64,000 nucleotides of DNA from Chitinibacter sp. GC72 (GTDB lineage: Bacteria > Pseudomonadota > Gammaproteobacteria > Burkholderiales > Chitinibacteraceae), in contig NZ_VIRW01000003.1 in assembly GCF_009760905.1 (NCBI RefSeq), forward strand, positions 186,001-250,000, read 5' to 3'. The position numbers and the translations under genes are program-made. Numbering within the stretch: the stretch's first letter is position 1; every line of letters starts with the position of its first letter. Positions 26,311-35,385 of this stretch are shown here, piece after piece. The notes below the pieces were generated by a model. That model saw only the letters and a list, made by a program, of their open reading frames with translations, was not told the origin of the DNA and ran no database searches.

Positions 26311-26844
26311 ATGGCAATTGAACAATTCGACGGTATCGCGCCGCAAATCGGTGATGGTGCCTGGGTGCACGCGCAAGCAAGTGTGATTGGCGAAGTGAAA
26401 CTCGGCAGCAATGTGTCGATCTGGCCGGGCGCGGTGCTGCGCGGCGATGTGAATCATATTCATATCGGCGCAGATTCCAATGTGCAAGATTGCAGCGTGC
26501 TGCATACAACGCATAAACGCCCCGATGATCCGCTCGGTGCGCCGCTGGTGATCGGCGAGCGCGTCACGATTGGTCATGGCGTGATGCTGCATGGCTGCAC
26601 GATTGGCAATGAATGCCTGATCGGGATGGGAACGATTGTGCTTGATCGCGTCGTGATCGAAGACCATGTGATGATTGGTGCGGGTTCGCTGGTGCCGCCG
26701 GGGAAAGTACTGAAGTCCGGTCATCTGTATATGGGGCGTCCGGCCAAGGAAGTGCGCGCACTGACGGCAGAAGAAGTGGCGCACTTTAATTATTCGGCGG
26801 CGCACTATGTGCGGCTGATGAGTAAATATCGAGATGCGATTTAA
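26311..26844 (+). CDS. Gamma-carbonic anhydrase-like hexapeptide-repeat protein
   Basis: A 177-residue left-handed beta-helix protein of the YrdA/CaiE-type gamma carbonic anhydrase family. Hexapeptide repeats run from ASVIGEVKLGSNVSIWPGAVLRGDVNHIHIGADSNVQDCSVLH to the metal-ligand HTTH and HG motifs (VTIGHGVMLHGCTIGNECLIGMGTIVLDR). The C-terminal helix is YSAAHYVRLMSKYR. Activity as a carbonic anhydrase is uncertain for this branch. I chose the ATG at 26311, since the upstream in-frame extension is not family-like. Divergent from prlC. Confidence 0.9.
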   Translation: MAIEQFDGIAPQIGDGAWVHAQASVIGEVKLGSNVSIWPGAVLRGDVNHIHIGADSNVQDCSVLHTTHKRPDDPLGAPLVIGERVTIGHGVMLHGCTIGNECLIGMGTIVLDRVVIEDHVMIGAGSLVPPGKVLKSGHLYMGRPAKEVRALTAEEVAHFNYSAAHYVRLMSKYRDAI

Positions 26845-26881
26845 TCTGCGCTGCGCAATTGGAGCCCGATTGGAAGGTTAT

Positions 26882-26911
26882 GTGGGATGCACTGAGCGTA
26901 GCGAATTGCAC
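26882..26911. repeat. Short intergenic repeat containing GAGCGTAGCGAATT
   Basis: A 14-base string at 26894-26907 is identical to 55802-55815. In both places it is the centre of a small imperfect inverted repeat (here GATGCAC and TGCACC). It lies just upstream of palindrome copy 11. Confidence 0.55.
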
Positions 26912-26916
26912 CTAAT

Positions 26917-26965
26917 GGGTATTGCTCACAGAAATAGTAGTGGTCTGCTCTGTGGCTCAATACCA
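26917..26965. repeat. 49-bp imperfect palindrome, copy 11 (intergenic, upstream of DUF502 gene)
   Basis: Arms GGGTATTGC and CAATACCA. Internal CACAG and CTGTG complement each other with a one-base offset. Ends 23 bases before the next start codon, so it lies in the leader of that mRNA. Confidence 0.82.
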
Positions 26966-26988
26966 TGGCATGTATATAAAGAGGATGT

Positions 26989-27696
26989 ATGGTTAAACGC
27001 AGTTTGAAAAGTGTATTGAGTACCTGGCTGGCCGGATTATTGGCGCTGTTACCGTTAATGGTGACGGTGTCGCTGCTGGCCTGGGCGCTGAATTTGCTCA
27101 ATAGCTATATCGGACCGAGTAGTCTGGTGGGGCGGTTGTTTGCATTTTTTGGTCAATCGTTTGTCAAAAACCCGGCCTTGCAATATCTGGCGGGTACTTT
27201 GCTGCTGATTGGCGCGATTTATCTGCTGGGCATCGTGGTGCAATCCAGACTTAAAAAGCCGCTGGCCAGATTGGTTGATCGCACGGTGCGCCGCATTCCG
27301 GTGATTGGCAGTCTGTATAATCTGGCTGATCGCTTTGTCGGCCTGCTCGATCAAAAGCAGGACGCCGATATTGGTGCAATGAGCCCGGTGTGGTGTATCT
27401 TTGGTGGCGACGGTATTGCCGTGCTGGCGCTGATGCCTAACCCCGAGCCGGTGGAAATTGAAGGGCGTGAATATCAGGTGATTCTGGTGCCCACCGCGCC
27501 CGTGCCGATTGGTGGCGGTTTGCTCTATGTGCCCAAGGAATGGATACGCCCGGCCAATATCGGTGTCGATAAACTGACCAGTATTTATGTCTCGATGGGC
27601 ATTACGCCGCCGCCGAATCTGGCGAAAATGGCGCAAGGTGAGCCGGTGATCGTGCCGCAGCACAAGCAGGCTGAATCACAAGAGATCAATGTATAA
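26989..27696 (+). CDS. DUF502 family membrane protein
   Basis: A 235-residue protein with two N-terminal membrane segments (about residues 8-30 and 58-80), then a soluble domain. Family landmarks: LSTWLAGLLALLPLMVTVSLLAWAL, RLVDRTVRRIPVIGSLYNLADRFV, and VPTAPVPIGGGLLYVPKEWI. Function unknown. The upstream 23 bases contain AAGAGGA as a ribosome binding site. A small 56-residue gene follows 30 bases downstream. Confidence 0.9.
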   Translation: MVKRSLKSVLSTWLAGLLALLPLMVTVSLLAWALNLLNSYIGPSSLVGRLFAFFGQSFVKNPALQYLAGTLLLIGAIYLLGIVVQSRLKKPLARLVDRTVRRIPVIGSLYNLADRFVGLLDQKQDADIGAMSPVWCIFGGDGIAVLALMPNPEPVEIEGREYQVILVPTAPVPIGGGLLYVPKEWIRPANIGVDKLTSIYVSMGITPPPNLAKMAQGEPVIVPQHKQAESQEINV

Positions 27697-27726
27697 TCGC
27701 AGCTACACAGTCCACCGAGGTTTACC

Positions 27727-27897
27727 ATGAACGCCAAAATCAAACGCCTGAGCAAACGTCAGCAAAAACGCTACTTGTTGCGTGAAGCCGAAAAAGTCCT
27801 GCAAAATCTGCTGATTGCCAATAAATCACTGCCTAGCGCTGAGCAACTGGAGCAAGCGGTATCGGTGCGTTACAACGAGATTCTGATCAAGTCATAA
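27727..27897 (+). CDS. Small basic helical protein (56 residues), hypothetical
   Basis: Short gene with a plausible ribosome binding site (CGAGG, six bases before ATG) and family-like amino-acid usage. It begins MNAKIKRLSKRQQKRYLLRE, continues AEKVLQNLLIANKSLPSAEQ, and ends in YNEILIKS. It is predicted almost wholly helical and positively charged at its N-terminus. It is followed by a strong terminator 17 bases later, so it ends the DUF502 transcript. I do not recognise the family. The coding call rests on codon pattern, RBS and terminator. Confidence 0.7.
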   Translation: MNAKIKRLSKRQQKRYLLREAEKVLQNLLIANKSLPSAEQLEQAVSVRYNEILIKS

Positions 27898-27914
27898 TCC
27901 GTATGGTGCCCGCC

Positions 27915-27940
27915 AAAGCCCTGCACTGCAGGGCTTTTTT
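27915..27940 (+). terminator. Intrinsic terminator after the 56-residue gene
   Basis: Stem AAAGCCCTGCA / TGCAGGGCTTT followed by a T-run; ends the DUF502 transcript. Confidence 0.92.
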
Positions 27941-27982
27941 ATTGGCAAGACTGCTTTCTGAGCTGATTCGGGAGAAAAATCA

Positions 27983-28861
27983 ATGTTCTTTCCGCCACAA
28001 TGGTTGAATGATTTATTGCCCTCGGCGGTGGATAAACCCACGCAACACGATGTTGCCGCCACGCTGATTTTCATGGTCTTGCTGGTGATTGCGCGTGCTC
28101 TGGTCAAGCGCTCGGTGCTAAGGCGCAGCGATTTGAGTGTCGAAGTCAAACGCCGCTGGCTGGTGACTTTGCGCAATATGTGGCTGCTGCTGTTTCTGGC
28201 CGGCTTGCTGTTTATCTGGGGGCGCGAACTGCAAACGCTGGCGGTATCGCTGGTTGCCATTGCCGCCGCGCTGGTGTTGGCCACCAAGGAAATGATCATG
28301 TGTCTGATGGGCTCGATCTACCGCACCAGCACGCATGCGTTCAGCGTGGGTGATCGCATCGAGTTTAATAAACTCAAAGGCCAGGTGGTCGATACCAATG
28401 TGCTGTCGTTTACAGTGGCCGAATCGAGCTATGCCAGCGCCCAGCAGGGCACGGTAGGGCGGGTGGTGACGATCCCCAATAGCCTGTTGCTGGCCAATCC
28501 GGTATTCAATGAAACGCGGCTGGGGCAGTTTGTCATGCACACAGTCCATGTGCGCATTGCCCGCTATGACGATTGGCAGGCTGCCGAATCAGTGTTGCTT
28601 GCCGCAGGCCAGCAGGCGATTGTGAGCTACGAGCGGGAATTGGCGCTGCACGCGCAAGAGCAGCAAAACATGCAGGTGCTCAATGCGCTGGTGCTGGAAC
28701 CCCGCGTCAGAATCGATCTGGAAGAACTCGACTCGATTGCATTCCAGCTGCAATTGCCTGTGCCGCTAGGTCAGCGCGCCAAGGTCGAGCAGGCCGTCTT
28801 GCGCGAGTTTTTGCGCCAGCGCTCGCCTGTGCTAGCCGAGGCTGCGCAGCATTCACAGTAA
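27983..28861 (+). CDS. Mechanosensitive ion channel family protein (MscS-like)
   Basis: A 292-residue small MscS-type channel. It has three to four N-terminal membrane segments and the pore or beta-domain region TKEMIMCLMGSIYRTSTHAFSVGDRIEFNKLKGQVVDTNVLSFTV, then TIPNSLLLANPVFNETR, a conserved MscS block. The C-terminal domain is longer and helical. It would open on membrane tension during osmotic downshift. GGGAG lies nine bases before the ATG. Its last nine bases overlap the convergent metR gene. Confidence 0.9.
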   Translation: MFFPPQWLNDLLPSAVDKPTQHDVAATLIFMVLLVIARALVKRSVLRRSDLSVEVKRRWLVTLRNMWLLLFLAGLLFIWGRELQTLAVSLVAIAAALVLATKEMIMCLMGSIYRTSTHAFSVGDRIEFNKLKGQVVDTNVLSFTVAESSYASAQQGTVGRVVTIPNSLLLANPVFNETRLGQFVMHTVHVRIARYDDWQAAESVLLAAGQQAIVSYERELALHAQEQQNMQVLNALVLEPRVRIDLEELDSIAFQLQLPVPLGQRAKVEQAVLREFLRQRSPVLAEAAQHSQ

Positions 28862-29773
28862 AACCACATCCGGCAGATTCTGCACGCTGACCTGACGCAT
28901 GGTTTCGACAAAATCGAGCAGATAGGCGGCCTGTTTGCGTTCGCTGTGTAGCGCGGCATACAGCTCGCTTTTCAGTCCTTGCGCGGTAATTGGTTTGGCC
29001 AGTACATAGCCGCGATCCAGATACGATTGCACACTCCAGCGCGGTAGCGCGGCGATGCCGCGGCGGCTGGCGACTAGCTGTAGCATGGCCACCGTTAGCT
29101 CGGTGGGGCGGCGTTTGGGGTTGATGCCAGCCGGTTTCAACACTTTGCGTAGCAGATCGAGCATCTCGTCGGGCACCGGATAGGTAATCAGCGTGTCGCT
29201 GGCAAAGTCGGTCGCTTCCAGGTACGGCTTGGCGGCCAGCGTGTGGTCAAGTGCCAGCAGCGCGACCATATCGTAGCTAAAGAGCGGCAGGTGCGTCAGT
29301 TCGGGCTGCGCCTCGACTTCGGACACAATTGCAATATCGGCGCGATCTTCATACAGCAGCTGCACCGGGTCGGCGTGAAAGCCCGACACAATATCCAGCT
29401 CCACTTCCGGCCAGTGATGGCGAAACTGATCCATCGCTGGCATCAGCCAGTCAAAACAGGTGTGGCATTCCACCGCAATGCGCAGCTGGCCAGCTTGACC
29501 CTCGCGCAGCCGCGCAATATCGCGTTCGGTGGCGGCAATCGCGGGCAGCACTTCGTTGGCCAGTGCCGCGAGTTTTTCGCCTGCCGCGGTGAGCTTGAGC
29601 GGGCTGGATTTGCGTGCAAACAGCGGCAGCCCATAGTGGTCTTCCAGCAGACGTACCTGATGCGAGAGCGCCGATTGCGTCAGGTGCAGGCGTTCAGCGG
29701 CGCGCGTCAGGCTGCCCGCTTCGCTAATGGCGGTAATGGTTTTCAGGTGGCGAAGTTCGAGTAGGGATTGCAT
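28853..29773 (-). CDS. metR: LysR-type regulator MetR
   Basis: A 306-residue LysR-family activator. N-terminal HTH: LRHLKTITAISEAGSLTRAAERLHLTQSALSHQVRLLEDHYGLPLFARKSSPLKLT. The MetR-type effector domain has QLRIAVECHTCFDWLMPAMDQFRHHWPEVELDIVSGF. MetR binds homocysteine and activates metE. It is divergent from metE with about 110 bases between the start codons. I saw no perfect TGAA-N5-TTCA operator there, only AT-rich sequence with partial matches. Confidence 0.93.
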   Translation of the reverse strand: MQSLLELRHLKTITAISEAGSLTRAAERLHLTQSALSHQVRLLEDHYGLPLFARKSSPLKLTAAGEKLAALANEVLPAIAATERDIARLREGQAGQLRIAVECHTCFDWLMPAMDQFRHHWPEVELDIVSGFHADPVQLLYEDRADIAIVSEVEAQPELTHLPLFSYDMVALLALDHTLAAKPYLEATDFASDTLITYPVPDEMLDLLRKVLKPAGINPKRRPTELTVAMLQLVASRRGIAALPRWSVQSYLDRGYVLAKPITAQGLKSELYAALHSERKQAAYLLDFVETMRQVSVQNLPDVVLL

Positions 29774-29885
29774 GCTTATTCCGATTGATTAGTTATTTTC
29801 ACGTTGATTGCAAAAATAATGAGCTGTAATCATATCGCTGCGCGGCGTACTATGCAAATCACTTTCATGGATGAGGTGTTTTGCA

Positions 29886-32279
29886 ATGAGTGCGATTAAT
29901 GAATTAAGTGGCGTCAATGATTTGGGCGTGAAAGCGCATATTCTGGGTTTTCCGCGTATCGGCGCGCAGCGCGAGCTCAAATTTGCGCTGGAAAAATTCT
30001 GGCGTGGCGAAATCAGTGAGGCCAAGTTGGCGCAAACCGGGCAGACGCTACGCCGCCGTCACTGGGATTGGCAGGCCGCAGCAGGGCTGGATTTTGTCAC
30101 CGTGGGTGATTTTGCCTGGTACGACCAGATACTAAATACGGCGGCACTACTGGGCGCGATTCCACCGCGTTTCGGCTTTGACGCCCAGACCCTGAGCCTG
30201 CCGCAATATTTCGAACTCGCTCGCGGTAATACCGAGCAGTTTGCGATGGAAATGACCAAGTATTTCGATACCAACTACCACTATCTGGTGCCCGAGCTCA
30301 GTCGCCAGACCCGCTTTGACGGCGGTGTGCAATGGTTGTTTGACGATATTGCAGACGCGCTGGCGCAAGGCCATCAGGCTAAAGTGGTGCTGCCGGGGCC
30401 TTTGACTTTCTTGTGGTTATCCAAATGCAAACAGGATGGGTATAGCAAGCTAGAGCTTATCCCTGCTATTGTTGCAGCCTATACCCGTGTTATTGGTCGG
30501 CTGGCGAGTCTGGGCGTGGCGCATCTGCAGCTGGACGAGCCGATTCTGGCTTTGTCGCTACCTGCTGAGTGGGTGAGTGCATTTGAGCCGGTTTATCGCA
30601 CGCTGGCTGGTGCGGGCGTGCCCATCTTGCTGGCGACGTATTTTGATTCGGTTGCCGAGCACGCTCAATTGCTGGCCGATTTGCCGCTGGCTGGCGTGCA
30701 TATTGATGCTGTGCGTGCGCCAGAGCAGCTCGCACAGTTTGCCGATGTCTGGGCTGCGCAAAAAACGCCAAAAATACTGTCGGTCGGCATTATTGACGGT
30801 CGCAATATCTGGGCTGCAGATCTGGAGCAGGCGCTGGAACAATTACAAGCTGTGCACGCCAGCCTGGGAGCTGCGCTGTGGATTGCGCCTAGTTGCTCAT
30901 TGCTGCATACGCCGGTTGATCTGGAACAAGAAACGAAGGAGGCGCAGCTTGATAGCGAGTTGAAATCGTGGCTGGCATTTGCCAAGCAAAAACTGGCTGA
31001 ATTGAGCATTCTGAAACAAGCGCTCAACGGGCAGGATGTCAGCGCCGAGCTGGCAACAAACCAGGCCGCGCAGCATGCACGTCGCACCTCGCAGCGGATT
31101 CATAATCCGGCGGTGGCGGCAAGGCTGGCCAATCTGGATGGGCAGATCGATCAGCGTCTGGCGCCGTTTGCAACGCGTCAGGCAGCGCAGCACGCACGCT
31201 TTAATCTGCCGGTGCTGCCAACGACGACGATAGGCTCGTTCCCGCAAACCAAGGAAATTCGCGCTGCGCGGGCGGCATTTAAACGCGGTGAAATTTCGGT
31301 TGAGCAGTACGAAGCAGCAATGAAGGCCGAGATCGCGCTGGTGGTGCAAAAGCAGGACGCATTAGGCATTGATGTGCCAGTGCACGGCGAAGCCGAGCGC
31401 AACGATATGGTTGAGTATTTTGGCGAGCAGCTGGCGGGCTTTGCGTTTACGCAATTTGGCTGGGTACAAAGCTACGGCAGTCGCTGCGTCAAACCACCAA
31501 TTTTGTTTGGTGACGTGTCACGTAATAAGCCAATGACCGTGGCTTGGTCGAGCTACGCGCAAAGCCTGACCACAAAGCCGATGAAAGGCATGCTGACCGG
31601 GCCGGTGACGATTTTGCAATGGTCATTCGTACGTGACGATCAGCCGCGCTCGACCACTTGCGATCAGATCGCGCTGGCGATTCGTGATGAGGTGTGTGAT
31701 CTGGAAAGCGCTGGCATCGGCATTATCCAGATTGACGAGCCAGCTTTCCGCGAAGGTTTGCCACTCAAGCAAGCCGATTGGGCGAGCTATCTGGCTTGGG
31801 CTGGGCGCGCTTTCCGGATTTCGGCCTCGGGCGTTGCCAATGACACGCAGATTCACACGCATATGTGCTATTCGGAATTTAACGACATTCTGCCCGCCAT
31901 TGCGGCGATGGACGCCGATGTGATCACGATTGAAACCAGCCGTTCGGATATGGAATTGCTCGAAGCTTTCGGTCATTTCAGCTATCCAAATGAAATCGGC
32001 CCCGGCGTTTACGATATTCACAGCCCGCGTGTGCCGCAGGTGAATGAGATGTTGCGGCTGATCGCCAAGGCGCTCGAAGTTGTTCCGGCTGAACGGCTGT
32101 GGATCAACCCCGATTGCGGCCTGAAAACGCGCGGCTGGCCGGAAACCGAGGCGGCGCTGGCCAATATGCTGACCGCCACGCATGCCGCACGCGCTGCAAT
32201 CGCTCAGGGGCAAAGCATTGCAATCGATGCCGCGCGCGTATTGACACCTGCGCACACTGGCAGCTGCGCCTGCAATTAG
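29886..32279 (+). CDS. metE: Cobalamin-independent methionine synthase
   Basis: Transfers a methyl group from 5-methyltetrahydropteroyl-triglutamate to homocysteine without B12. About 797 residues in two half-barrels. N-terminal [25 protein letters not shown]. The catalytic zinc site is in the C-terminal half: [11 protein letters not shown] (His and Cys) and [11 protein letters not shown] (second Cys). I chose the ATG at 29886, preceded by GAGG. Coexistence with a B12 uptake and synthesis cluster in the same window suggests the cell has the choice of B12-free methionine synthesis. A palindrome lies at 30438-30486. Confidence 0.97.
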   Translation: MSAINELSGVNDLGVKAHILGFPRIGAQRELKFALEKFWRGEISEAKLAQTGQTLRRRHWDWQAAAGLDFVTVGDFAWYDQILNTAALLGAIPPRFGFDAQTLSLPQYFELARGNTEQFAMEMTKYFDTNYHYLVPELSRQTRFDGGVQWLFDDIADALAQGHQAKVVLPGPLTFLWLSKCKQDGYSKLELIPAIVAAYTRVIGRLASLGVAHLQLDEPILALSLPAEWVSAFEPVYRTLAGAGVPILLATYFDSVAEHAQLLADLPLAGVHIDAVRAPEQLAQFADVWAAQKTPKILSVGIIDGRNIWAADLEQALEQLQAVHASLGAALWIAPSCSLLHTPVDLEQETKEAQLDSELKSWLAFAKQKLAELSILKQALNGQDVSAELATNQAAQHARRTSQRIHNPAVAARLANLDGQIDQRLAPFATRQAAQHARFNLPVLPTTTIGSFPQTKEIRAARAAFKRGEISVEQYEAAMKAEIALVVQKQDALGIDVPVHGEAERNDMVEYFGEQLAGFAFTQFGWVQSYGSRCVKPPILFGDVSRNKPMTVAWSSYAQSLTTKPMKGMLTGPVTILQWSFVRDDQPRSTTCDQIALAIRDEVCDLESAGIGIIQIDEPAFREGLPLKQADWASYLAWAGRAFRISASGVANDTQIHTHMCYSEFNDILPAIAAMDADVITIETSRSDMELLEAFGHFSYPNEIGPGVYDIHSPRVPQVNEMLRLIAKALEVVPAERLWINPDCGLKTRGWPETEAALANMLTATHAARAAIAQGQSIAIDAARVLTPAHTGSCACN
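30438..30486. repeat. 49-bp imperfect palindrome, copy 12 (inside metE)
   Basis: Arms GGGTATAG and CTATACCC, perfect for 8 bases, with CTAG inside. The encoded stretch [18 protein letters not shown] is normal MetE sequence but is written with CTA, CTT, GTT and GCA codons, unlike the GC-rich neighbourhood. Confidence 0.85.
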
Positions 32280-32340
32280 TTGCTGCACTGCGGGGCCGTC
32301 TCTATCTATAATCAGCGCTCAGATGGAGGGCTGACCCAGA

Positions 32341-32835
32341 ATGAAAGCACCCGCAGTAGCCAGTGATGAAGCGCTTCGTATTGCCACCTTGCGCAATTTT
32401 TTAATCCTCGATACGCCACCCGAGGAGCGTTTTGACAATTTGACCCGCGTTGCGGCGAGTTTTTTTCGCGTGCCGATTGCGCTGGTTAGCCTGGTGGACG
32501 TGAACCGGCAGTGGTTTAAATCGGCCTGCGGTCTTGATGCCAGCGAGACCGCACGCGATATTTCGTTTTGCGGGCACGCCATTTTGCAAAGCGACGTCAT
32601 GATTGTTGAAAATGCCTTGCTGGATAGTCGCTTTGCCGACAATCCGCTGGTCACTGGCGAGCCGCAAATCCGCTTTTATGCGGGTGCGCCACTGCAGGCT
32701 GCCAATGGCTGCAACGTCGGTACGCTGTGCCTGATCGATCGCCAGCCCAAAAGCCTTGCGCCATTTGAAGTTGAAATGTTGCAAGACATGGCCAAGCTGG
32801 TGGTCGCCGAGCTGGAAAAACTACCTGCACGTTAA
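32341..32835 (+). CDS. GAF-domain protein
   Basis: A 164-residue single GAF domain: DEALRIATLRNFLILDTPPEERFDNLTRVAASFFRVPIALVSLVDVNRQWFKSACGLD, then ARDISFCGHAILQSDVMIVENALLDSRFADNPLV, and FYAGAPLQAANGCNVGTLCLIDRQPKSLAPFEVEMLQDMAKLVVAELE. No output domain is attached. Such stand-alone GAF proteins are often N-terminal sensor modules or free redox sensors; the ligand is unknown. It follows metE by 61 bases. Confidence 0.88.
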   Translation: MKAPAVASDEALRIATLRNFLILDTPPEERFDNLTRVAASFFRVPIALVSLVDVNRQWFKSACGLDASETARDISFCGHAILQSDVMIVENALLDSRFADNPLVTGEPQIRFYAGAPLQAANGCNVGTLCLIDRQPKSLAPFEVEMLQDMAKLVVAELEKLPAR

Positions 32836-32957
32836 TTTCTTCGTCATAGCTGCAGTTTTACCAACAGGCGCGCTCTTTATTTCTGGTATTAACGCTGCGC
32901 CTTGCGTCCAAAGCCCGGTAAAATCGCACTATTCGCAATATCAACAAGGCAAAAGGC

Positions 32958-33509
32958 ATGTCGGACGAACTGGTCATCGAAAAAACGCGGCACTGGCTGG
33001 AACAGGCAGTCATCGGGCTTAATTTGTGCCCGTTTGCCAAGGCGGTGTATGTGAAAAACCAGATCCGTTTTGTCGTCTCGCACGCCCGGCATCTGGATGG
33101 TTTTCTGGATGATCTGGATCGCGAGCTTGATTTTCTGGCCGGTGTTAGCGCTGATGAAGTTGATACCACGCTGCTGATTCATCCAACGCTGTTTCCTGAC
33201 TTTGAAGTCTTCAATGATTTTCTGGCCATTGCCGACGAAGTGGTGGCCGAGCACGAGCTGGAAGGCACACTGCAAATTGCCAGCTTTCACCCTGATTTCC
33301 AGTTTGCCGATACCGAGCCGGGCGATATTGGCAATTACACCAATCGTGCGCCGTTTCCGATTTTGCACTTGCTGCGCGAAGAGAGTATCGCCAAGGCGGT
33401 CGCGGCCTTCCCAAATCCTGAAGCAATTTTCGAGCGCAATATCGCCACACTGGAAAAAATCGGCCTGAGTGGCTGGCTGGCGCTGGGCCTGTCGCAAGGC
33501 AAGGCCTGA
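32958..33509 (+). CDS. DUF1415 family protein
   Basis: A 183-residue protein of unknown function, family DUF1415. Landmarks are KTRHWLEQAVIGLNLCPFAKAVYVKNQIRFVVSHA near the start and LEGTLQIASFHPDFQFADTEPGDIGNYTNRAPFPILHLLREESI. The NLCPFA and SFHPxFQFA motifs are family-invariant in my memory. It is soluble, with no signal peptide. Its stop is nine bases from the NlpD-like gene. Confidence 0.9.
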   Translation: MSDELVIEKTRHWLEQAVIGLNLCPFAKAVYVKNQIRFVVSHARHLDGFLDDLDRELDFLAGVSADEVDTTLLIHPTLFPDFEVFNDFLAIADEVVAEHELEGTLQIASFHPDFQFADTEPGDIGNYTNRAPFPILHLLREESIAKAVAAFPNPEAIFERNIATLEKIGLSGWLALGLSQGKA

Positions 33510-33517
33510 GCGTGCCA

Positions 33518-34219
33518 ATGTCACCCCGACTTTTCAGCTGTTGCATAGCCTTGATGGTGCTGCTGGGCACCGGCTTGTCTGGCTGTGGCAGCACGGGTTC
33601 GGGCTCGGGGAGTACCCGCGTTGCGCCCGGTTTTTACCGGGTGCAGACCGGAGATACGCTGTACCGGATTGCCAGGGCGCACAATCAGTCCGTTGCCAAT
33701 CTCAAAAGCTGGAATCAACTGAGCGACAACCAGATTGTGGTGGGCCAGCTTTTGCGTGTCCGCGCCGATGGTGCAAGCAAGCAGCCTGTACCTGTGAGTA
33801 GCAAGCCGCCGGCGAGCAAGCCCACCGCGAGCGCGACGCCAGCACCCAAGGTCAGCTTATCGCTGGTCTGGCCGCACGCGGGCAATCTGGTCGGCAAATA
33901 CGCGCCGCCGCGCAATAAAGGGATTGATATTGCCGGTAAAGAGGGCGACCCGGTGCTGGTCGCCGCCGATGGCAAGGTGGTCTATGCGGGCGATGGCATC
34001 CGTGCCTACGGCAATATGGTGATTGTGCGTCATGCCGGAGACTATCTGACAACCTATGCGCACAATCAGGTGCTGCTGGTGGCTGAGGGCGCGCAAGTGC
34101 GCCAGGGGCAGCCGATTGCCAGAATGGGCAAAAGCGGTACCGATACGGTGAAGCTGCATTTTGAATTGCGCTTTAAAGGCCAGCCGACCAATCCGCTGGT
34201 GCAGCTGCCCGAGCGCTGA
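33518..34219 (+). CDS. nlpD: NlpD-like LysM/M23 lipoprotein, predicted amidase activator
   Basis: Envelope lipoprotein (about 233 residues) with lipobox LSGC, one LysM domain (VQTGDTLYRIARAHNQSVANLKSWNQLSDNQIVVGQLLRV), a Ser/Pro/Lys linker and a C-terminal M23/LytM domain (PRNKGIDIAG to LHFELRFKG). The first zinc ligand, His in active LytM enzymes, is Asn in NKGIDIAG, exactly as in E. coli NlpD. So it should be a non-catalytic activator of AmiC-type amidases in daughter-cell separation. It is not next to surE/pcm/rpoS, so the symbol is based on sequence features. A GTG six bases upstream is an alternative start. Confidence 0.82.
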   Translation: MSPRLFSCCIALMVLLGTGLSGCGSTGSGSGSTRVAPGFYRVQTGDTLYRIARAHNQSVANLKSWNQLSDNQIVVGQLLRVRADGASKQPVPVSSKPPASKPTASATPAPKVSLSLVWPHAGNLVGKYAPPRNKGIDIAGKEGDPVLVAADGKVVYAGDGIRAYGNMVIVRHAGDYLTTYAHNQVLLVAEGAQVRQGQPIARMGKSGTDTVKLHFELRFKGQPTNPLVQLPER

Positions 34220-34245
34220 TAGCCCGTTTGATTTTGCAGTCGCAG

Positions 34246-34286
34246 AAGGCCACACGCAGCCATAAACTCATGGCGGGTGTGGCCTT
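34246..34286. terminator. Long hairpin between convergent nlpD-like and glycosyltransferase genes
   Basis: AAGGCCACAC / GTGTGGCCTT stem with an inner GCCAT / ATGGC pair. The T-run is weak. Position between convergent genes suggests a shared terminator. Confidence 0.55.
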
Positions 34287-34326
34287 TCGCTTGGTAGCGG
34301 CGGGACCGGATAAAGACTGGGCCGGA

Positions 34327-35385
34327 TTATTCGCCGCCCGCGCCTTGCTCGGCCAGACGCAATTCCTGCTGTGCGTGCGGGGTGAATGGATGCAGGTGTG
34401 AGGCAAACTGGCGGCTGGCAGCGGCCCATGAGTAGCGCTCGGCAAAGCGGCGTACTTCGTCGCGATCGATATGCAGCGCGCCAATGCACGCTTCGCGCAG
34501 GTCTTCATTGAGCGAGCCCGGACCATCCTGACCTATGACATCAATCGGGCCGGTGACGGGGTATGCCGCTACAGGGCAACCGCAGGCCATTGCTTCGAGC
34601 AATACCAGGCCAAAAGTATCGGTTTTGCTCGGGAAAACAAACACATCAGCGCTGCTATACACTTCGGCCAGCTCGGTTTGGTTGAGTACGCCCAGCCAGT
34701 GAATATTGGGCATATCCTTGTATTGTGCTTTCAGCCCCGCTGCAGCCGGGCCATCGCCGACGATCCATTTGCTGCCGGGCAAATCGAGCTCCAGAAATGC
34801 CTGCACGTTTTTTTCCACCGCCACGCGGCCGACATAGACAAAAATCGGTGAGCGCGAGGCCAGTTTGTCGCGCCGTCCGGGTTTGAACACTTCCAGATCA
34901 ACGCCACGCGACCACAGTACAACATTCTTGATGCCGCGTTTTTCCAGGTCTTCCACCACCACGCGTGTTGGCGCCATGACGGCTTGTGCGGAGTTGTGAA
35001 AACGCGCCAGCCAGGCATAGGTCCACGACAAAGGAATACCAAAGCGCAGCTGCACATACTCCGGGAAGCGCGAGTGGTAGGCGGTGGTGTAGGGCAGTTT
35101 GTGTTTCAGGCAGTATTTGCGTGCAGCCAAGCCCAGCGGGCCTTCGGTGGCGATGTGGATTGCATCGGGGGCAAATTCGCTGATGCGCTGTTTGACCTTG
35201 CTGCCCGGCAGAATGGACAGGCGAATATCAGGGTAGGTCGGGCAAGGGACGGTTTTGAATTCCAGTGGCGTGAGCAAATCCACGGTGTGGCCCATTTTTT
35301 GCAGCTCGGCGCGGGTTTGTTTGAGGGTGCGTACCACGCCATTGACTTGGGGCTCCCAAGCGTCGGTAACGATCAAAATCTTCAT
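34327..35385 (-). CDS. GT4-family glycosyltransferase, likely Agt-type glycolipid synthase
   Basis: A 352-residue GT-B glycosyltransferase: N-terminal MKILIVTDAWEPQVNGVVRTLKQT, then IHIATEGPLGLAARKYC, TTAYHSRFPEYV, LWSRGVDLEVFKPG, and the GT4 donor-site region SSADVFVFPSKTDTFGLVLLEAMACGCPVAAYP with the EX7E-type glutamates. It overlaps the upstream metallophosphoesterase gene by four bases. In other proteobacteria a PlcP phospholipase and an Agt glycosyltransferase form a phosphate-starvation pair that turns phospholipids into diacylglycerol and then glycolipids. Context and the Pho-box-like sites upstream support that role; acceptor specificity is inference. Confidence 0.8.
   Translation of the reverse strand: MKILIVTDAWEPQVNGVVRTLKQTRAELQKMGHTVDLLTPLEFKTVPCPTYPDIRLSILPGSKVKQRISEFAPDAIHIATEGPLGLAARKYCLKHKLPYTTAYHSRFPEYVQLRFGIPLSWTYAWLARFHNSAQAVMAPTRVVVEDLEKRGIKNVVLWSRGVDLEVFKPGRRDKLASRSPIFVYVGRVAVEKNVQAFLELDLPGSKWIVGDGPAAAGLKAQYKDMPNIHWLGVLNQTELAEVYSSADVFVFPSKTDTFGLVLLEAMACGCPVAAYPVTGPIDVIGQDGPGSLNEDLREACIGALHIDRDEVRRFAERYSWAAASRQFASHLHPFTPHAQQELRLAEQGAGGE
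34559..34607. repeat. 49-bp imperfect palindrome, copy 13 (inside glycosyltransferase gene)
   Basis: Left arm GGGTATGCC, right arm GAGCAATACCA. Lies in the conserved donor-site region (LLEAMACGCPVAAYP) without altering it. Confidence 0.75.

Noticed and set aside
29774-29885. MetR operator in the metR-metE gap
   Set aside because: No clear TGAA-N5-TTCA palindrome; only partial matches.
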